Shown in pieces: positions 61,092 through 64,000 of a DNA stretch of 64,000 nt. The stretch covers positions 3,909,501-3,973,500 of the forward strand of contig JARHVA010000666.1 of NCBI GenBank assembly GCA_037957365.1, written 5' to 3'. This DNA is from Torreya grandis (lineage: Eukaryota > Streptophyta > Pinopsida > Cupressales > Taxaceae). Each line of letters starts with the position of its first letter. Positions within the stretch are counted from its first letter, which is position 1. The notes beneath the pieces are model-generated. The model made no database searches. It saw only the letters and a list, made by a program, of their open reading frames with translations, and was not told the origin of the DNA. The position numbers and the translations under genes are program-made.

Positions 61092-64000
61092 ATGGCTGCA
61101 GCACCTTCAGCGAACTCCTGTACATCTACTCCCATCCAATCAAGATTGTCCTCTATGATGGAAGCGTCTCCCTCAAAGGCGAAAAACATGAAATACAAGT
61201 ACCAGGGCATCTTCCCGCCCACATTAGTCACCTTGAATGTCGATGACATTCGAGATACCGAGATTGGCCATGTGGACATGGCCAAATTCCTGGCATGAAC
61301 CAAGGCAACAAATCCCAATACTGGGATTAAAAGAATTGTTGAGAGAAACATCCACCTGGTGGCCGCCTTTTCGGTAGTAGCACATCATGCAGAGTTTGTC
61401 CTCTAGTGCGCATGTTTTTACAAAAAAGAGACCAGATCAGTCTCAGACGCCAGTGGTGGCATGATAATTCGGTTAGACCCCGATTTTATCGACAAAGTTT
61501 TCTTGTGTCCTCCAGCCACTGAAGTAACCCAAATTGACTTTGCAAACGCACAAAAGGAGTATGACAAAGACCCCGAAAGGGAAAAGAAGGTCATGAACTA
61601 TAAGTGGCTAAAGATCCCCAGGACTGGCCTCTCCAGATGGCCGAAGAACTTCCCTAGGAGTGATTTCATCGAAGAAGTTGGTGACTTGATCACCCTTCTC
61701 AGCAGAGTACGGGGCCTCCCGTCTTCTTCACAGTTCCATGAATGGATGTATCCATTCATTAAAATCATCCTCCAGGGTAAGCAAACTATCTTTTGGGGGG
61801 AACAGATCAGCAATGTTATCCATGAACAACTGACTAGGGTATAAACCTCCTTCAAATTTTACATGACTTCGTACTTAGTCTACATAGCTGCTGCAATGCG
61901 ATCTTTCCCAGGTTTGACAACAGAGGGAGATAGAAAGACCACCTCGATATACTCATATTATCCATAGCTGATGCTTTAGGGGTCAACACATCATTTTAGA
62001 TGAGTAAATAATGCATTCTTCACCGTATTTTTATGTCTCTTTGATCCTCAACTGGAGAAGAAGAGAATATCAGACGAGGCCTGGGCGGTAGTGAACGGTT
62101 ATGGCTGTATGTTCCTCCAGTTCCCTACTTTTTGTTATCTTCAAATTGGTTTTTACCAAGGCTACCCTTATATGCTCCTCAAGTTCCCTTCAGACAAATT
62201 AGTTTTAATGGAATTGTGCCGACAACTAGTTGTCGTGCATACTAAACAGATAGAACTAAAGAGACCCAGTTTTAAGTTTCTGATCCAGATTGGCAAGTTT
62301 TTAGTTGCTACATCAACCAAAGCCAGGGTCATGGAAATAGAAATGCAGATGGTTACCATCAAACGATTCAAGAAATGGGAGAAATTTGACTATAAGAGAG
62401 TCAAAGAGAAGATCAGAAGAAAAACTCAGTTCCACGAACCCATAATTGAGGATATCTGGGTGGACCTGAGGACGGCCGATGAAATAAAGAAAATGGACTA
62501 TTGCCGTCTGACGCTGGAGCAGATATAATACCTCGAGCTTGTAGAGATCCCTTCTGGTTTAATTGATGATGGGAACATCATAAACAATAGGTATTCGACA
62601 GAAAAGGTTGCTGGTTCCCCTCTCCCTCCAATTCAGTGGTCTCAGAAGGAACTGACCTCTCTGAAAAAAAGATTTGAACCAATATTGGCTAACACCAATG
62701 ATTGGTTAGTAGCCAAAGGGATCACCTTGAAAGAATTCATTACAGGATTAGAGGCTAAATACCAAGCAGAATTGAAGAGAAAGGTAGAAAATCGAACAAA
62801 AAACAAAGGTGACGTTCCTTCTCCTTCTAGGCCTCACAAGCCTAGGATCATTTTTGTGTCCAAGAAGCCTAAGACTGCATAAGGGCCTAAAATGGTAGCT
62901 AAAGGAACCAAAGGTCAAAGCCCCAAGACATAGACAGCTCAGCCCATGGAAACACAAGATCAACCTTCAGAACGACTAGGTGTTGAGTCTCCACTCTCGC
63001 CGAGACAAGCACAGCCACTATAAAGTGCCTCTCCTTCTCCCCCTCAATCTCCTATGGTGCCCATTTCTCCTATCTCCTCAATCAGTGTTCCCTCTTTCAG
63101 AGCCACTTCTCCTTCCAGGGTTGTAATTGGCGATCCTCAGGGTCTCTTCATAGGTTCCCCTCACTTTTTTGGGTCCATTCCAAGTCTATCATCTCTGTCT
63201 TTTAACCTACCACCGAGCCCTGCACCTGAGCCAGAATCAGTAATTGATACAGTTTCGCCGGTTATTCTGACTACAACTACTGTCACCACCAGTAGTGTGG
63301 AAGCTGCTACAGTAACACCGGTGGAGGTAGCTATTATTACAATAGGTACTTCTCTCCCACCTTGGATGTCTGCTTTCACGTCAAAAAGAAAGAAAATGGC
63401 CATCTCCTCAGATGAATTCGATTTTGGCAAGATAGTGCCGGCAAAAGCAAAGGCTCTTAAGAGGCCAAAAATCCTCTCCAAGTTGGTCGAAGAAAAGGGG
63501 CAAAAATTTCTAGAAATCGCCAAGCCTTCTCAGGACGCAACCCTTGAGGGTTTTGAGATGAGCAGCTATTCCATCTCTTGTGTTGAACTTGGCAAAGTTA
63601 CTCACGAAGGTGCGAAGAGCGATCTTTAGTCAACAATGGACATTATGGTCCAAAAATTTGACAGAGAGGAGATGAAGGACTATTATAAAGCCAAAAAAAA
63701 GCAGTTAATAGCAGTGATCAGAAGGTTCACTATTTCGCCTGAAGCAACGACTCTGGAGGCTTTTTTCGTGGATGATCCAGTCATTCAAAAAGCTAAAAAG
63801 ACCTATTTAAAGGGAAAAGTCATGGAAGACTATGTTGAAAGAATGCACAATCAGGGAGTCTCTTTGCTATCAGAAGTTGCAAAAAGAACAGGTAAAATGA
63901 AGAAGTTACAAGCTCAGGTAGATGATTTTGTCTCCCTTATTTCTCAGGAAATTGACAGCTTAGAGAAAGATCTCGGCAGATGGAAGGGAATGAAAGATCT
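61092..64000 (+). pseudogene. Element H long reading frame, function unknown, runs off the window
   Basis: ATG 61092 (A at -3, G at +4; MAAAPSANSCTSTPIQ) opens a frame kept to the window edge, about 970 codons, without a frameshift. It has eleven stops (five TAG, four TAA, two TGA). First third: hydrophobic and globular, with KYKYQGIFPPTLVTLNVDDI, HEWMYPFIKIILQ, AWAVVNGYGCMFLQFPTF and LMELCRQLVVVHTKQIELK. Middle (about 62685-62880): basic, KRKVENRTKNKGD. Next (63054-63400): Ser/Pro/Thr-rich linker. End (63630-64000): charged and helical, likely coiled coil, KRTGKMKKLQAQVDDFVSLI. An upstream in-frame ATG at 61020 is less likely. I see no RT, protease, integrase or transposase motif. Uncharacterised plant element proteins of this layout may exist, but I cannot name a family. 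Confidence 0.65.

Larger units (their letters stand above)
59804..64000 (+). mobile_element. Element H: uncharacterised element inserted in the pol of G, left part
   Basis: G pol homology ends at 59803 and the next bases are TGTTGTTTCC, as at an LTR start. The preceding pentamer GAAAG is a candidate target duplication, but its partner is outside the window. H contains a GC-rich leader with a hairpin array, a possible intron, and one very long frame to the window edge. No primer site or second LTR is seen, so its class is unproven. The change in base composition at the junction is obvious. Confidence 0.6.

Noticed and set aside
63161..63523. A 120-codon minus-strand ORF opposite the H frame
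   Set aside because: It is the reverse shadow of the Ser/Pro/Thr-rich linker of the plus-strand frame and has no motif of its own.

Overview
This 64-kb window looks like intergenic DNA from a large-genome seed plant. A gymnosperm such as a conifer is my best guess, but the sequence alone cannot settle it. It is AT-rich. Almost everything recognisable is decayed LTR retrotransposon: Ty3/gypsy chromovirus-like, Ty3/gypsy Tat-like and Ty1/copia. I see no intact host gene, tRNA, rRNA, CRISPR array or bacterial-type operon. Every coding region is broken. Many in-frame stops are TAA or TAG where Gln would be expected, as C-to-T decay of methylated DNA would produce. Element letters below are my own labels.

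Left block (1-24376). A chromovirus-like element, A, is on the plus strand. Its 5' LTR (1180-4599) is cut on the left by another element, J (1-1179). A primer-binding site, gag, protease, RT and RNase H follow, up to about 7756. A non-autonomous element, F (7757-12629), then replaces the integrase core. The integrase C-terminus and chromodomain of A resume at 12630-13200. The 3' LTR of A starts at 13289 and is split by a Tat-like element, B (13410-19953), that has kept only integrase. It resumes at 19954 and ends at 24376. The reconstructed LTR is about 4.5 kb.

Middle block (24377-38524). This part holds a weak coding remnant, a minus-strand gag pseudogene (about 25290-27734), a minus-strand plant mobile domain remnant (about 29120-30130) and long AT-rich stretches in which I recognise nothing.

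Right-centre block (38525-51861). An old minus-strand chromovirus, E, is bounded by 347-bp LTRs and a perfect 5-bp target duplication (ACATG). Two copia elements sit inside it. D (40817-44325, plus strand) is gag-only. C (45979-50391, minus strand) has 1170-bp LTRs and a perfect TTAGA duplication.

Right block (about 53400-64000). A Tat-like element, G, has a long 5' LTR, gag, protease, an RNase H domain and the segment that precedes RT. It is broken at 59804 by element H. H carries a GC-rich leader with about twelve palindromic hairpin units, a possible leader intron, and one reading frame of about 970 codons that runs off the window and that I do not recognise.

The most unusual items are the F reading frame (Tyr/Gln/Pro-rich, then acidic), the H hairpin array with its long frame, and the clustered GACCGACGTCGGTC-type palindromes of element C. 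F and G share the end of their LTRs and the primer-site context, so F may be a non-autonomous relative of G.
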